A DNA stretch of 64,000 nt. Source: Mesorhizobium sp. AR02 (GTDB lineage: Bacteria > Pseudomonadota > Alphaproteobacteria > Rhizobiales > Rhizobiaceae). Location of the stretch: contig NZ_CP080530.1 of the NCBI RefSeq assembly GCF_024746835.1, positions 744,001 to 808,000 of the forward strand, written 5' to 3'. Below are positions 54,800 through 64,000 of this stretch, piece by piece (positions within the stretch are counted from its first letter, which is position 1; every line of letters starts with the position of its first letter). The position numbers were made by a program, and so were the translations under genes. The notes below the pieces were generated by a model. The model worked only from the letters and a program-made list of their open reading frames with translations. It was not told the DNA's origin and made no database searches.

Positions 54800-55310
54800 A
54801 ATGTCTTGAGCGAGGTGGAACGAAGAGGTAGCGCAGGCGGAGAAGATCGAGACGAAGCGCTGAAGGGTTTCCGGTGATCGGAAGCCCTGCATCGTTCGCT
54901 CCCGTTTTCGCAACGGCACATGGGAATTCTCAGCGGGGTTGTTCAATCCTTTGTGCGACCAGTGCTCGACTTCCGGCATCACCTGCCGCCTTGCGGCCCA
55001 TGGTGATCATGCGCTTCGGCGCGCGGCCCTGCTTCTTCTTCAACAAGCGCGTCAACAATCGCTTGGCCGCCTTGGTGTTGCGCGGCGGTTCTGGACAATC
55101 TCGTCGAGGACATAGCCGTTCTGATCGACAGCGCGCTATAGCCAGTGCTTCTTGCCGGCGATGGAGATTACGACTTCGTCCAGGTGCCAGACGTCATGGC
55201 GAGAGGATCTCTTACGGCGAAGCCGGCGGGCATAGTCTGGGCCGAACTACCTGCCCCAACGACGGATCGTCTCGTAGGAGACCACGATGCCGCGCTCCAG
55301 CACCATTTCC
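54800..55310 (-). pseudogene. IS6-type transposase relic (second subtype)
   Basis: Minus strand: LERGIVVSYETIRRWG (N-terminal HTH) near 55260-55310, then broken frames, then VEHWSHKGLNNPAENSHVPL, RKRERTMQGFRSPETLQRFV at the C-terminus. Differs clearly from the IS6 copies A-C. Several stops. Confidence 0.7.
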
Positions 55311-55329
55311 TTAGCCCGGCGCCGAGCCT

Positions 55330-55717
55330 GGAGGCGGCCGAAGACGAGGCTCAGCCTCCGCAGCTCCAACGCAACGGCAGAAAGACGGCACCACGGCCTG
55401 AACCTGCACCGGAGAAGGAATACGCTCGCGGCAGCGTTAAGTCTCCGGCCGAGCCTGCTTTCCGTCCGGCGCCACCGATCGTCGCGAAAAAGATCCCTGT
55501 TAAGCAATCCCGAAAGGTTTTGGCGCTCGGCGATGAGCCCAACGCCCCGCAAGACGAGACCTGCAATATTCGTGACCTGCTGGCCGCTACCGAGCGTACC
55601 CAACGAGACGACTTCGATGTAATGGCGGCATCTGCTCGCACCGCGTCCATATCGCCGAAGCTCGAAGAAGCTTTATCGGCGCTCGCCACCTTGCAGGAGC
55701 AGTTTGGGGATGACTAA
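55330..55717 (+). CDS. Hypothetical protein or 3' fragment, about 125 codons
   Basis: Open frame ending at TAA 55717. Pro/Ala/Lys-rich segment, then CNIRDLLAATERTQRDDFDV and SPKLEEALSALATLQEQFGD, which look like genuine amphipathic helices. The 5' end is lost in the IS relic; no start with a ribosome site. The stop overlaps the next ATG (ATGACTAA). Confidence 0.4.
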
Positions 55718-55913
55718 ATTTCCTTATCGTCGGCGAGGCCCGCCGGTGTCAACGGCCGTCGCCACTGCGCAGCTCACCCACATTGGTGCCAACACTGCCA
55801 TGGGCTTCTTGACCGAAGCGAGCGCTGTGACATGCATGGCAGACGATTTACTGCTGCGTTCATATCGCGGCTATCGCCTTGGCGATCGCGGCAAAAGGCA
55901 GGACCAGGGATAG
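55710..55913 (+). CDS. Hypothetical protein, 67 aa
   Basis: ATG 55710 overlapping the stop of the preceding frame; GGGG upstream. MTKFPYRRRGPPVSTAVATA, QLTHIGANTAMGFLTEASAV, then a basic tail. No family recognised. Confidence 0.35.
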   Translation: MTKFPYRRRGPPVSTAVATAQLTHIGANTAMGFLTEASAVTCMADDLLLRSYRGYRLGDRGKRQDQG

Positions 55914-55971
55914 CGGCGCGTATCGCGAGCGGCGGCCAACGCCCCACCTTTTGACCGCTGTGGATTAGAGC

Positions 55972-56172
55972 ATGATTGGCCGTGTGCAGGCATTTACGAC
56001 CCTGCTCACAAGCGGATTCGGGCTTGCGATATATCTCCTGCCGACAATCGCGCCGGGAGCCTCAGAGGCAAGCCTCTACATGGCATGTGGTGTGGCTATT
56101 GTGGTCTGCGTCGGCGGGTTAGCTTTTTGGGCCAAAAGCCAAAAGCTGTCGCGACAAAATCACCGGCCCTGA
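55972..56172 (+). CDS. Small membrane protein, 66 aa
   Basis: Two hydrophobic helices (TTLLTSGFGLAIYLLPTIA and LYMACGVAIVVCVGGLAFWA) and a basic tail. No ribosome site of note. Function unknown. Confidence 0.4.
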   Translation: MIGRVQAFTTLLTSGFGLAIYLLPTIAPGASEASLYMACGVAIVVCVGGLAFWAKSQKLSRQNHRP

Positions 56173-56284
56173 TTTTTCAGGGGAATTTCTGTCACAAAAG
56201 TCGGTCGCAAATTCAAACTTCCGCGACTGATTTTTGCGACAATTTCGACTTTCCTAAGCGCTTGGGTTTTGGTATAGATCACCC

Positions 56285-56533
56285 ATGCCAACCGTTTTAC
56301 GCCTCGATGGCTTGCGCGTGGTCATCTACCCGAACGATCATCGACCCGCGCACGTCCACATCAAGGGAGCGGCCGGCGAAGCGGTGTTCATCCTGCATTG
56401 CCCCGATGGACCGCCGGCGCTGCGGGAGAGCTTCGGATTCAACCAGGCCGCGCTAAGCCGGATCGCGGATGACCTGGCCGGCGCACTGGCAACCTTATGT
56501 GCGGAATGGAGAACAATTCATGGCCGTTACTGA
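56285..56533 (+). CDS. DUF4160 protein
   Basis: 82 aa. MPTVLRLDGLRVVIYPNDHR, PAHVHIKGAAGEAVFILHCP: the DUF4160 pattern with (D/N)HxPxHVHV-like histidines, which look like metal or catalytic ligands. Overlaps the next gene by 14 bases. DUF4160/DUF2442 pairs recur on plasmids and islands and are suspected toxin-antitoxin-like modules; no proof here. Confidence 0.8.
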   Translation: MPTVLRLDGLRVVIYPNDHRPAHVHIKGAAGEAVFILHCPDGPPALRESFGFNQAALSRIADDLAGALATLCAEWRTIHGRY

Positions 56534-56939
56534 GCAAGAGTTTCACCAAGCCGAAAAGCGGATGGCCGCGCTGCGGGAGAACGGCTTTGCCGTGTCCGCG
56601 CGCTACGATCGCCGCTCGGCCCGCATCGTCGTCAACCTGAATACCGGCGTGCAGATCGCTTTCCCGCCGCGCCTAGCAGAAGGTTTGGCTGATGCCTCGC
56701 CGGCCGACCTTGCCGAGGTCGAGATCAGCCCGGCCGGCCTTGGCCTGCACTGGCCGAAGCTCGATGCTGATGTGTATGTGCCGGCGCTGCTGCAAGGTGT
56801 GTTTGGCTCAAAGCGCTGGATGGCCGCGCAGCTCGGTACGGCCGGCGGCCAAGCCCGTTCGCGCGCCAAGGCGGCGGCGGCTCGGGAGAACGGCCGCAAG
56901 GGAGGCCGGCCGCGCAAGGTTGCCGGTGGTGGCCTATAG
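56520..56939 (+). CDS. DUF2442 protein
   Basis: 139 aa from ATG 56520 (MAVTEQEFHQAEKRM). Core DUF2442 domain: VSARYDRRSARIVVNLNTGV, QIAFPPRLAEGLADASPADL, ISPAGLGLHWPKLDADVYVP. The Lys/Arg-rich C-terminus (AKAAAARENGRKGGRPRK) looks DNA-binding, as expected of an antitoxin or regulator. Confidence 0.8.
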   Translation: MAVTEQEFHQAEKRMAALRENGFAVSARYDRRSARIVVNLNTGVQIAFPPRLAEGLADASPADLAEVEISPAGLGLHWPKLDADVYVPALLQGVFGSKRWMAAQLGTAGGQARSRAKAAAARENGRKGGRPRKVAGGGL

Positions 56940-57222
56940 GCCGGCCGCTGAAATCAACTCTGGCAATCTGCTGAAGCCAACTGGGCGGTCTGACCAGGGC
57001 CGTGTCACTGAATTGTCCGCGGGATACATCACCCGCAGTGCGCGCCCAGTCCGATCTTGGCGCATAAATATAGGTTGAGCGCGACGGCTGGTCGCCAAGG
57101 CACAGCCATCCCCGCTTACGGCGTGACCTTTCGATATGCGGCACGATCGTCAAATTATCCTCTGGCCCTTGGTTGCCTGCACTTCGGCTTTGTCAGCATC
57201 GATTTCTCGAAGCACCTTTTCC
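56940..57222. other. No gene recognised
   Basis: 283 bp before the IS6 terminus; nothing supported. Confidence 0.4.
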
Positions 57223-58038
57223 GGCACCGTAACGTTAACCGGGCATCGATCAAAATGTGGGATCTGGCGGCATGACCAGATTTTCCCGTGATCCTCTTTA
57301 TCGTCGCCACCGATTTCCGGCGCAGGTGATTGCCCATGCCGTTTGGCTCTATTTCCGGTTTCCGCTCAGCCTGCGGATGGTCGAGGATATGCTGGCAGCT
57401 CGTGGCGTCATCGTCTCTCACCAGACCGTGCGACTTTGGGCTGAGAAATTTGGCAGACTTTGCCAATGATATCCGGAAGCGATCGGCCGGCAAGCTCGGC
57501 GACAAATGGCATCTCGATGAGGTTGTCATCACCATCGGTGGAAAGAAACACTGGCTTTGGCGCGCCGTTGATCAGGACGGGTTTGTTCTCGACGTGTTGG
57601 TGCAAAGCCGTCGCAATGCCAAGGCGGCAAAGCGCTTGATGCGAAAGCTTCTGAAAGGGCAAGGCCGTTCGCCGCGTGTAGTGATCACCGACAAGCTTCG
57701 ATCCTACGGTGCGGCGAAGCGGGAGATCATGCCAGGCGTCGAGCATCGCTCGCACAAGGGCCTGAACAATCGGGCGGAGAACTCTCATCAACCCGTCCGA
57801 CGGCGGGAGAGGATCATGAAGCGCTTCAAGTCAGCGCGACATCTTCAGCGTTTCGTTTCCGTCCACGACCCGATCGCCAACCTCTTTAACGTTCCCCGCC
57901 ACGATATTCCATCCACCCACCATCGAGAACTGCGAGCAACTGCCATGCAAGCATGGCGCCAAATCGCCCGCCTTCACGCCGAATGAACCAAAGCCTCACT
58001 CCCAGATCTTGTTTTCACAGCGTTAAGTTTACGGTGCC
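57223..58038 (+). mobile_element. IS6-family element, copy B (complete, 816 bp)
   Basis: Ends GGCACCGTAACGTTAACC (57223) and ...GTTAAGTTTACGGTGCC (58038). No 8-bp target duplication at the flanks (CACCTTTTCC and GGGCGGAG), so its surroundings were rearranged after insertion. Confidence 0.88.
57272..57986 (+). pseudogene. IS6-family transposase, 2-bp deletion
   Basis: ATG 57272. The frame breaks at about 57461: GGCAGACTTTGCC here against GGCAGACACTTTGCC in copies A and C. Downstream all DDE segments are present (KWHLDEVVI, VLVQSRRNAKAAKRL, and the GLNNRAENSHQPVRRRER C-terminal block with the catalytic Glu). Confidence 0.88.
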
Positions 58039-58251
58039 GGGCGGAGAACTCTCACCTGCCGTTTCGAAAGCGGGAGCGAATTCGGCAAGGCTTCCGCAGC
58101 ATTGGCTCCCTTCAGCATTTCGTCTCCGTCTTCTCCGCCATACGCGATCTCTTTGTCCCCTCCCGCTCAAACAGGTCCGCCACGCAGATCCGAACTCACC
58201 GCCTCAATGCCATGGCAGAATGGAAGGCCGCGGCGTTGCAGATTGCCTGAA
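58039..58251 (+). pseudogene. C-terminal fragment of a second IS6-type transposase
   Basis: RAENSHLPFRKRERIRQGFR, SIGSLQHFVSVFSAIRDLF, THRLNAMAEWKAAALQIA then TGA. Belongs to the subtype of the relic at 54.8 kb, not to copies A-C. Starts exactly at the end of IS6 copy B. Confidence 0.7.
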
Positions 58252-58387
58252 AACAGCTGTGGGCTTCCGCGCGTCCACGCTTCAAACAATGTGACAGCGC
58301 CGCCGGCGGCAATCTTGTTGACCGTTGACTGAAGTGAGTTTAAACCGTGGCGGAATAAACTCGACATTCAGGAGAAAAACCGTCGCG

Positions 58388-58940
58388 ATGCCCGTTATGC
58401 CACAACCTGTGAATCCTAAGGAGATAACGTCGGAGCGCATTCCGCGTCATGGCAAAGAACTCTGGGAGAGCGTACGCGCGCGCGGCGCAGGTATCAATTA
58501 TCCTTTTCCAGACCATATGACCTTGCGCTCTTTCTCGTTGGGAGAGGTCGCTAAGATTCTCAGTGTGTCGGACAGCTATCTGCGCCAGCTGTCAATTGAT
58601 GGTCTGGGGCCAACACCGGAGCTAGGGACCGCAGGGCGACGCTCCTATACGCTTCGACAGATCAACGAACTTCGTGCTTATCTCGCTTCGGCCCGTCCGA
58701 AAGAGGCTTTGAAGTTTTGCCCGCGGAGGCGCGAGGGTGAGAAACTACAGATCATCTCAGTAGCCGCCGGCCCCGCAAGAACCACTACAGCGTTCTATCT
58801 GGTTCAGGGCCTTGCACTTCAAGGGTTCCGCGTTCTCGTTGTAGATCTCGATCCGAAGGGCTCATTGTCGGAAATGTTCGGTTACTTCTCGAGTATCATT
58901 CCCGTCCACAATGCGAGCATGTATGCCGCGATGCGCTATA
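58388..58940 (+). pseudogene. repA: RepA (repABC partition ATPase), N-terminal half only
   Basis: ATG 58388 with AGGAGA upstream: MPVMPQPVNPKEITSERIPR. HTH region FSLGEVAKILSVSDSYLRQL, then IISVAAGPARTTTAFYLVQG, LVVDLDPKGSLSEMFGYFSS. Homology to the other repA copy stops at about 58940 (MYAAMRY), after which an unrelated tail leads to a stop at 58999. At the Walker A position the usual KGGSGKTTT is replaced by AGPARTTT. Confidence 0.78.
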
Positions 58941-59025
58941 GAGGAGAAATTACACGCCCACGCCAGGAGTGGGGCTGCAGACCAAGCTTCTTTGAATAGC
59001 AGAAACCATGCTCCGAGGAGAAGAC

Positions 59026-59739
59026 ATGTATAAGCAGCACGAAGATACACCGGGATGGACTCGGTTCAAGGGCAATCGAGTCTATAAAGCATTGAAGAAT
59101 CTTATTGTCGATTTTAAGGTGCCCCCTTATACGCGACTCGATATGCGTGAAATCAGCGATGTCCTGAAAACGAGCGCGACCCCGATACGCGAGGCATTGA
59201 TTAAGCTCGAAACCGAAAAGTACATCGTGGGCTCTACACGCAACGGCTACTACACCAAGAAACTGGATACAAAGCAACTCTCAGATAAATATGCTTTTAT
59301 CAACATGATCCTCCAGCATGCTCTCAGAGAAAACCTAGATGAGCATTCTAAGCCGTGGCCGGTGCTTCCAACGAATCCCAGCTGGAACGACTATTACTTG
59401 ATCAGGGAGTTTCTTGAGGTACTTTACGATGGGATCGCAGAGTCTTCGAACAACGAAAGAATGCTGGACCTCGTTCGTGAGTTCAACATTCGGACGAGAT
59501 ACGTTCGTTTTTTGGACTTGCAACGGCCGGAGCGTCTATCATGTATCAGAGGTGATATGAGCGAGCTTCTGGAGCTTCTTGATAAGCGAGACAAGAATGG
59601 GGCGATCGCAAATGTTGATCGGCAATTCAGTGCGATAATTAACACCGTTCCCGAGCTTGTGCTGGAGGGCAATCATCGTGCCGGGAATACGAAAGAGAGC
59701 TGGTTGGAGACATTGTTGTTGATGTGGACTGAGAGCTGA
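59026..59739 (+). CDS. GntR-family transcription regulator
   Basis: 237 aa, ATG 59026 with GAGGAG five bases upstream. N-terminal winged helix (DMREISDVLKTSATPIREAL, IKLETEKYIVGSTRNGYYTK) and a helical C-terminal FCD-like domain (residues about 90-235) that probably binds a small acid. More AT-rich codon use than the fix genes. It lies between the truncated repA and IS debris, with no obvious target operon next to it. Confidence 0.78.
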   Translation: MYKQHEDTPGWTRFKGNRVYKALKNLIVDFKVPPYTRLDMREISDVLKTSATPIREALIKLETEKYIVGSTRNGYYTKKLDTKQLSDKYAFINMILQHALRENLDEHSKPWPVLPTNPSWNDYYLIREFLEVLYDGIAESSNNERMLDLVREFNIRTRYVRFLDLQRPERLSCIRGDMSELLELLDKRDKNGAIANVDRQFSAIINTVPELVLEGNHRAGNTKESWLETLLLMWTES

Positions 59740-59920
59740 CCCGGCGTTCCACCGAGATGTGGCTCTGGCTCACTTTTGCTGCTGTTGCGGCCGACGCTTT
59801 TGCTGATTCCCCGGCGGATTAGCTTATGCAACATCGACTTCCCCGCGCGAGCCTCGCGCCTGACGGATTGGCGCGGTAGTTGATGTGAAGGTTGTAGCGA
59901 ACACCGTTCAAATCCAGCTT
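59740..59920. other. Short spacer
   Basis: No gene seen. Confidence 0.4.
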
Positions 59921-60071
59921 CGATCGCGGGATCGTCGTTTCCTACGAGACCATCCGCCGATGGTGCCGAAAGCACGGCCCTGATTATGCGCGCCGCATAC
60001 GCCGCAAGTCGCCGACGAAAGATGATGTCTGGCACCTGGATGAAGTCGCGGTGCGCATCAACGGTCAGAAG
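59921..60071 (+). pseudogene. N-terminal fragment of the second IS6-type transposase
   Basis: RGIVVSYETIRRWCRKHGPD, YARRIRRKSPTKDDVWHLDE, VAVRINGQK, ending precisely at the terminus of IS6 copy C. Same subtype as the 58039-58251 fragment. Confidence 0.7.
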
Positions 60072-60196
60072 GGCACCGTAACGTTAACCGGGCATCGATC
60101 AAAATGTGGGATCTGGCGGCATGACCAGATTTTCCCGTGATCCTCTTTATCGTCGCCACCGATTTCCGGCGCAGGTGATTGCCCATGCCGTTTGGC

Positions 60197-62079
60197 CCCA
60201 CTTAAACACCGCCTGTAAGAATATGTTATTATATCAGCACGTTAGGCGCGCGCCGGCGCGTGTTACCACTACATTTTGGGGATGATCTCAGGCGAGTTGT
60301 TCGTCGAGGTTGTGTGGCAGAGCGATGCCAGCTGCCTTGAAGACGTTGCCTACTTGGCCCGTAACGTGGGTTCTGGTGGTGACGATGCGACCATCCTTTT
60401 CGATGGTGGCTTCCTGGAGGCGGTCGAGATCGCGTAGAAGCGGCTGCCATTCGGGCGTCAGGCCTTTGGCCCGGCAGAGGCGGTACAGTTCCTTGCGAGT
60501 ACGAGCCCCAGGAACGAGCAGAACACATGCCCGCGGATGGCGGCATCGGATTGGTGGAAGATCGGCCGGGTATTGAAGGTTGCCTTGGCGGCGCGGAACA
60601 GGCTCTCGACCTCGAGCAAATCGCGATACCGCAGCACGGCCTGGAGCGGGGTCACCTTCGCGTTGGTCCGCACCACGGTGATGCCGTCGTACCGGGCTTC
60701 CTCGGCAAGCTTGCCGACATCGATCTTGAAGTTCTTGCCGCTGGCCTTGAGGTAACGCCGGTAGGCCGAGTTGCCGACCAGTGCCTTGTCGCCCTTCTTG
60801 AGCTGTGCCTCGAGGCCGGCGATGATCGCCTGGCGGTCGGCCTTGTCCTTCTCGGCCTCGGCGTCATTGCGGCTGACAATATAGCGGTCTTTACCGACCT
60901 TGACCTCTTTGACCCACAACTGAGTTTCACCGCGCTGGCGCTCGAGAACGAGCGGAACCATCGGTGCCGCGTCATTGAGCACGACGTTGTGGATCACGCT
61001 GCTCGAGCGTTCGCGGGCCCCCAGAATGTATTCCATGCCCAGCTTTTCGAGCGCGGCGATGGTATCGGCGCTGATCATGCCGCGATCGGCGACAACGCAG
61101 GCGCGTGTGACGCCGAAGCGCGTTCGCAGCCGATCGACCACCGGCAACAGGACGGTCACGTCAGCGGTGTTGCCGGGCACCATCTCGGTGCAGATCGGCC
61201 GGCCCTCGGCATCAACGACCAGCGCCAGGATCATTTGCGCCAGATCGGGGCGGAAGTCCTTGGAATGCCCGCGCTTGCCCAGCGTCTCGCCGCCCGCGCC
61301 GTAGAAGCACAACGAGGTGGTGTCCATGAACACAAGGCTGAGGTCGGTGAACAGGTCCTGCCGGCGCGCGAAGAGCTTTTCCTCGATCGCGTCTTTCACG
61401 CAGCGCGCCACCAGCGCGCCTTGCGCCTTTTCGCCGAGTTCCTCGCCCAGCCACGCCATGGCCCGGTAAAAGTGATGGAGCGCCAGACCCTCGGCGCCCT
61501 CGATACCATAATCGGCCATCCAGTTCGCGCAGTCGCGGTCCGAGCCCGAGACGAACAGCCGATGCAACGTGCCAATGAACACCGCCCGTTCCACCGCAAA
61601 GCCGAACTGGCGCCCTTCCAGCACCTCTTCCAGCACATCGCCGATCCCGAGCCGCTCCCACAGCCGCCCGAACAACAGCGGACCGCCGATGCGGCGAGAG
61701 GCAATTCGCCCCGCGTCAATGTCGGACAGGATGAGGCTGCGCTCGCCATGGCGCGCAATCGAGGCCGCCAATCTGTCAAGTTCGCCGCTGGCAACCAGCG
61801 CATCCTTGCGGCCCAGCGCCTTTATCGTGCGCTGGCGAACGGTTTTGCCGTCGCGGACACTTTCCACGAGGTAAAGATAGCGGTGGCCGCGCGCGACTCT
61901 CTCAACGACAAACATGCCAGCGTTGTTAGCGAATAAATGCCATAAAATCCATACGACATGCGGCTAGCAGATCAAATGTTGTTACCACAAATTTTCGCGC
62001 CGAAAACTCAAGGCGAGTGAATTCAATAGCTTAACGGACAGCGTTCGCCATCCGTTCACCTCCAACTGTTCAAGTCGGG
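60197..62079. mobile_element. IS1634-family element with 6-bp target duplication
   Basis: 1,883 bp between direct repeats TTTGGC (60191-60196 and 62080-62085). Ends CCCACTTAAACA and inverted CCCGACTTGAACA. Confidence 0.82.
60288..61915 (-). pseudogene. IS1634-family transposase, frameshift near the C-terminus
   Basis: Starts MFVVERVARGHRYLYLVESV at 61915. DDE core: LVFMDTTSLCFYG (first Asp), RACVVADRGMISADT (second Asp), RYRDLLEVESLFRAAKATFN (Glu). The frame is lost at about 60490 (VLARNCTASAG instead of VLARKELYRLCRAKG); the usual end (RIVTTRTHVTG...ALPHNLDEQLA) continues in another frame to 60288. Confidence 0.82.
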
Positions 62080-62085
62080 TTTGGC

Positions 62086-62726
62086 TCTATTTCCGGTTTC
62101 CGCTCGGCCTGCGGATGGTCGAGGATATGCTGGCAGCTCGTGGCGTCATCGTCTCTCACCAGACCGTGCGACTTTGGGCTGAGAAATTTGGCAGACACTT
62201 TGCCAATGATATCCGGAAGCGATCGGCCGGCAAGCTCGGCGACAAATGGCATCTCGATGAGGTTGTCATCACCATCGGTGGAAAGAAACACTGGCTTTGG
62301 CGCGCCGTTGATCAGGACGGGTTTGTTCTCGACGTGTTGGTGCAAAGCCGTCGCAATGCCAAGGCGGCAAAGCGCTTGATGCGAAAGCTTCTGAAAGGGC
62401 AAGGCCGTTCGCCGCGTGTGATGATCACCGACAAGCTTCGATCCTACGGTGCGGCGAAGCGGGAGATCATGCCAGGCGTCGAGCATCGCTCGCACAAGGG
62501 CCTGAACAATCGGGCGGAGAACTCTCATCAACCCGTCCGACGGCGGGAGAGGATCATGAAGCGCTTCAAGTCAGCGCGACATCTTCAGCGTTTCGTTTCC
62601 GTCCACGACCCGATCGCCAACCTCTTTAACGTTCCCCGCCACGATATTCCATCCACCCACCATCGAGAACTGCGAGCAACTGCCATGCAAGCATGGCGCC
62701 AAATCGCCCGCCTTCACGCCGAATGA
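62086..62726 (+). pseudogene. IS6-family transposase, 3' part after the IS1634 insertion
   Basis: Carries the whole catalytic part: HQTVRLWAEKFGRHFANDIR, KWHLDEVVITIGGKKHWLWR, RRNAKAAKRLMRKLLKGQGR, GLNNRAENSHQPVRRRERIM. No 2-bp deletion. Lacks its first 40 codons because of IS1634; excision would restore it. Confidence 0.85.
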
Positions 62727-62778
62727 ACCAAAGCCTCACTCCCAGATCTTGTTTTCACAGCGTTAAGTTTACGGTGCC

Positions 62779-64000
62779 GCTAAGCCTCCTCGATGGGGGT
62801 TTCGCCTTACCTGCAGTCGTCGAGTGCGAAGCCTGCGACACATAAATCGGGGGACGGCCCCAAACCTTGGATATGATGTCCATTACCTCCGCATTGGTAG
62901 AATTCAGCGATTCCATCGCTTGCTCGTATGCCGATCGGCCTACCGCTCCCGCTGACATCTCATACAATGATCGGTTTTTGAGCCGCGCTTCCCGGATCGC
63001 GTTCGATTCCCAGACGGTCGCAGTCAAGAGATCATCCCCCAGTAAGTCCCGCAGTAGGGCGACAGCCTCCTGCTGTGAGACGTCGCGCGGGTCGTGCCGT
63101 GTCACCAAGAATTTGATAAAATCATAATTTACGGGCCGCTCAGCTTTTTCGATCAGGGAGACGGAATGCGAGAAAATGTTGAGGAACATGGCCATTGACG
63201 CAATATCAGCCAATTGCGGGCGGACCATCACCAGCACGCCGGTCGCTGCTTCAAACGCACCCACGGTCAAGAAGCTGTATTCAGGTGCACAGTGGATAAC
63301 GACGACGTCGTAATCCGCCTCGACTTCCTTGATCGCAGACACCATTCTGACGCTGGCATCTGGGTACCTCAAGTTCTCGCTATGGTAGCGCCGCGAACTT
63401 TCCTCCTCGAACTCGCCGAGCTCGAAAGAGCCCGGCACGAGATCAAGACCATCAAAATGGGTCGATCGGATTGCAGTACGTATACTGGCCCGGCGGTCAT
63501 CATAGCGTATCGCGGCATACATGCTCGCATTGTGGACGGGAATGATACTCGAGAAGTAACCGAACATTTCCGACAATGAGCCCCTCGGATCGAGATCTAC
63601 AGCGAGAACGCGGAATCCTTGAAGTGCAAGGCCCTGAACCAGATAGAACGCTGTAGTGGTTCTTGCGGGGCCGGCGGCTACTGAGATGATCTGTAGTTTC
63701 TCACCCTCGCGCCTCCGCGGGCAAAACTTCAAAGCCTCTTTCGGACGGGCCGAAGCGAGATAAGCACGAAGTTCGTTGATCTGTCGAAGCGTATAGGAGC
63801 GTCGCCCTGCGGTCCCTAGCTCCGGTGTTGGCCCCAGACCATCAATTGACAGCTGGCGCAGATAGCTGTCCGACACACTGAGAATCTCAGCGACCTCTCC
63901 CAACGAGAAAGAGCGCAAGGTCATATGGTCTGGAAAAGGATAATTGATACCTGCGCCGCGCGCGCGTACGCTCTCCCAGAGTTCTTTGCCATGACGCCGA
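62779..64000 (-). CDS. repA: RepA (repABC partition ATPase), 3' end altered by IS6, runs off the window
   Basis: ParA-type protein of repABC plasmids. Read from the window edge: RHGKELWESVRARGAGINYP, HTH FSLGEVAEILSVSDSYLRQL, IISVAAGPARTTTAFYLVQG, LAVDLDPRGSLSEMFGYFSS, YDVVVIHCAPEYSFLTVGAF, VNYDFIKFLVTRHDPRD, QAMESLNSTNAEVMDIISKV. The last residues (ending GTVNLTL at 62755) come from the IS6 terminus. Walker A lysines are missing (AGPARTTT), while the Walker B-like VDLDP and switch II region are only partly kept (HCAPE for the usual DxPP). repB and repC are not in the window. Confidence 0.82.

Larger units (their letters stand above)
60072..62778 (+). mobile_element. IS6-family element, copy C, split by IS1634
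   Basis: Left part 60072-60196, right part 62086-62778; together 818 bp. Same ends as copies A and B. The transposase frame is intact across the break (MTRFSRDPLYRRHR ... HAVW | LYFRFPLGLRMVEDML). Confidence 0.88.

Overview
The window looks like accessory (symbiotic plasmid or symbiosis-island) DNA of a Hyphomicrobiales rhizobium, most likely Mesorhizobium or a close relative. This is an inference from three things: an oxygen-regulated hemN-fnrN-fixNOQP-fixGHIS block with FNR/FixK-type anaeroboxes, repABC-type RepA genes at the right end, and an extreme density of insertion sequences and gene relics. No nod, nif or nod-box sequence was recognised.

Layout. 1-2.3 kb: end of an IS6 element, a possible small coupled ORF, and an AAA+ ATPase with a perfect 2 x 18 bp AT-rich palindrome upstream. 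2.35-9.74 kb: one IS66 element opened by an IS1595 element and by an IS91-type element that itself carries a group II intron. 9.7-20.3 kb: a 10.6 kb segment bounded by two inverted 4,491 bp copies of that IS91+intron unit. It holds a small XRE regulator, queCDE behind a preQ1-I riboswitch, a radical SAM gene behind a sigma-54 promoter, a degenerate IS3, a TlpA-like pseudogene and a ParB-like relic. 20.0-26.0 kb: an IS630 element, opened by the second IS91+intron copy, sitting in the ParB-like relic. 26.2-31.7 kb: a sigma-54 promoter, a DsbA-like gene, a ccdA remnant, a TlpA-like gene and small genes. 31.8-42.8 kb: hemN, fnrN, fixNOQP, fixGHIS. 43.1-47.0 kb: a LacI fragment coupled to a GH127 arabinofuranosidase, then a UbiH-type monooxygenase pair. 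47.3-51.0 kb: IS1380, serine recombinase, EAL and TauE fragments. 51.1-53.3 kb: groESL with CIRCE and terminator. 53.3-57.2 kb: IS relics and small genes including a DUF4160/DUF2442 pair. 57.2-64 kb: two further IS6 copies (one split by IS1634), a GntR regulator and two inverted repA copies that lack the P-loop.

How it fits together. FnrN (4Fe-4S oxygen sensor) probably activates hemN, fixNOQP and fixGHIS through the anaeroboxes, giving the cbb3 oxidase, its copper/assembly factors and oxygen-independent heme synthesis for microaerobic respiration in nodules. The two sigma-54 promoters suggest NifA-type control of the radical SAM gene and of the DsbA-like gene. queCDE makes preQ0 and is probably shut off by preQ1.

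The most interesting target is the 9.7-20.3 kb segment: a preQ0 operon plus a sigma-54-driven radical SAM enzyme of unknown substrate, in DNA that could invert by recombination between identical-length flanking repeats. All calls come from reading the sequence; no database search was run.
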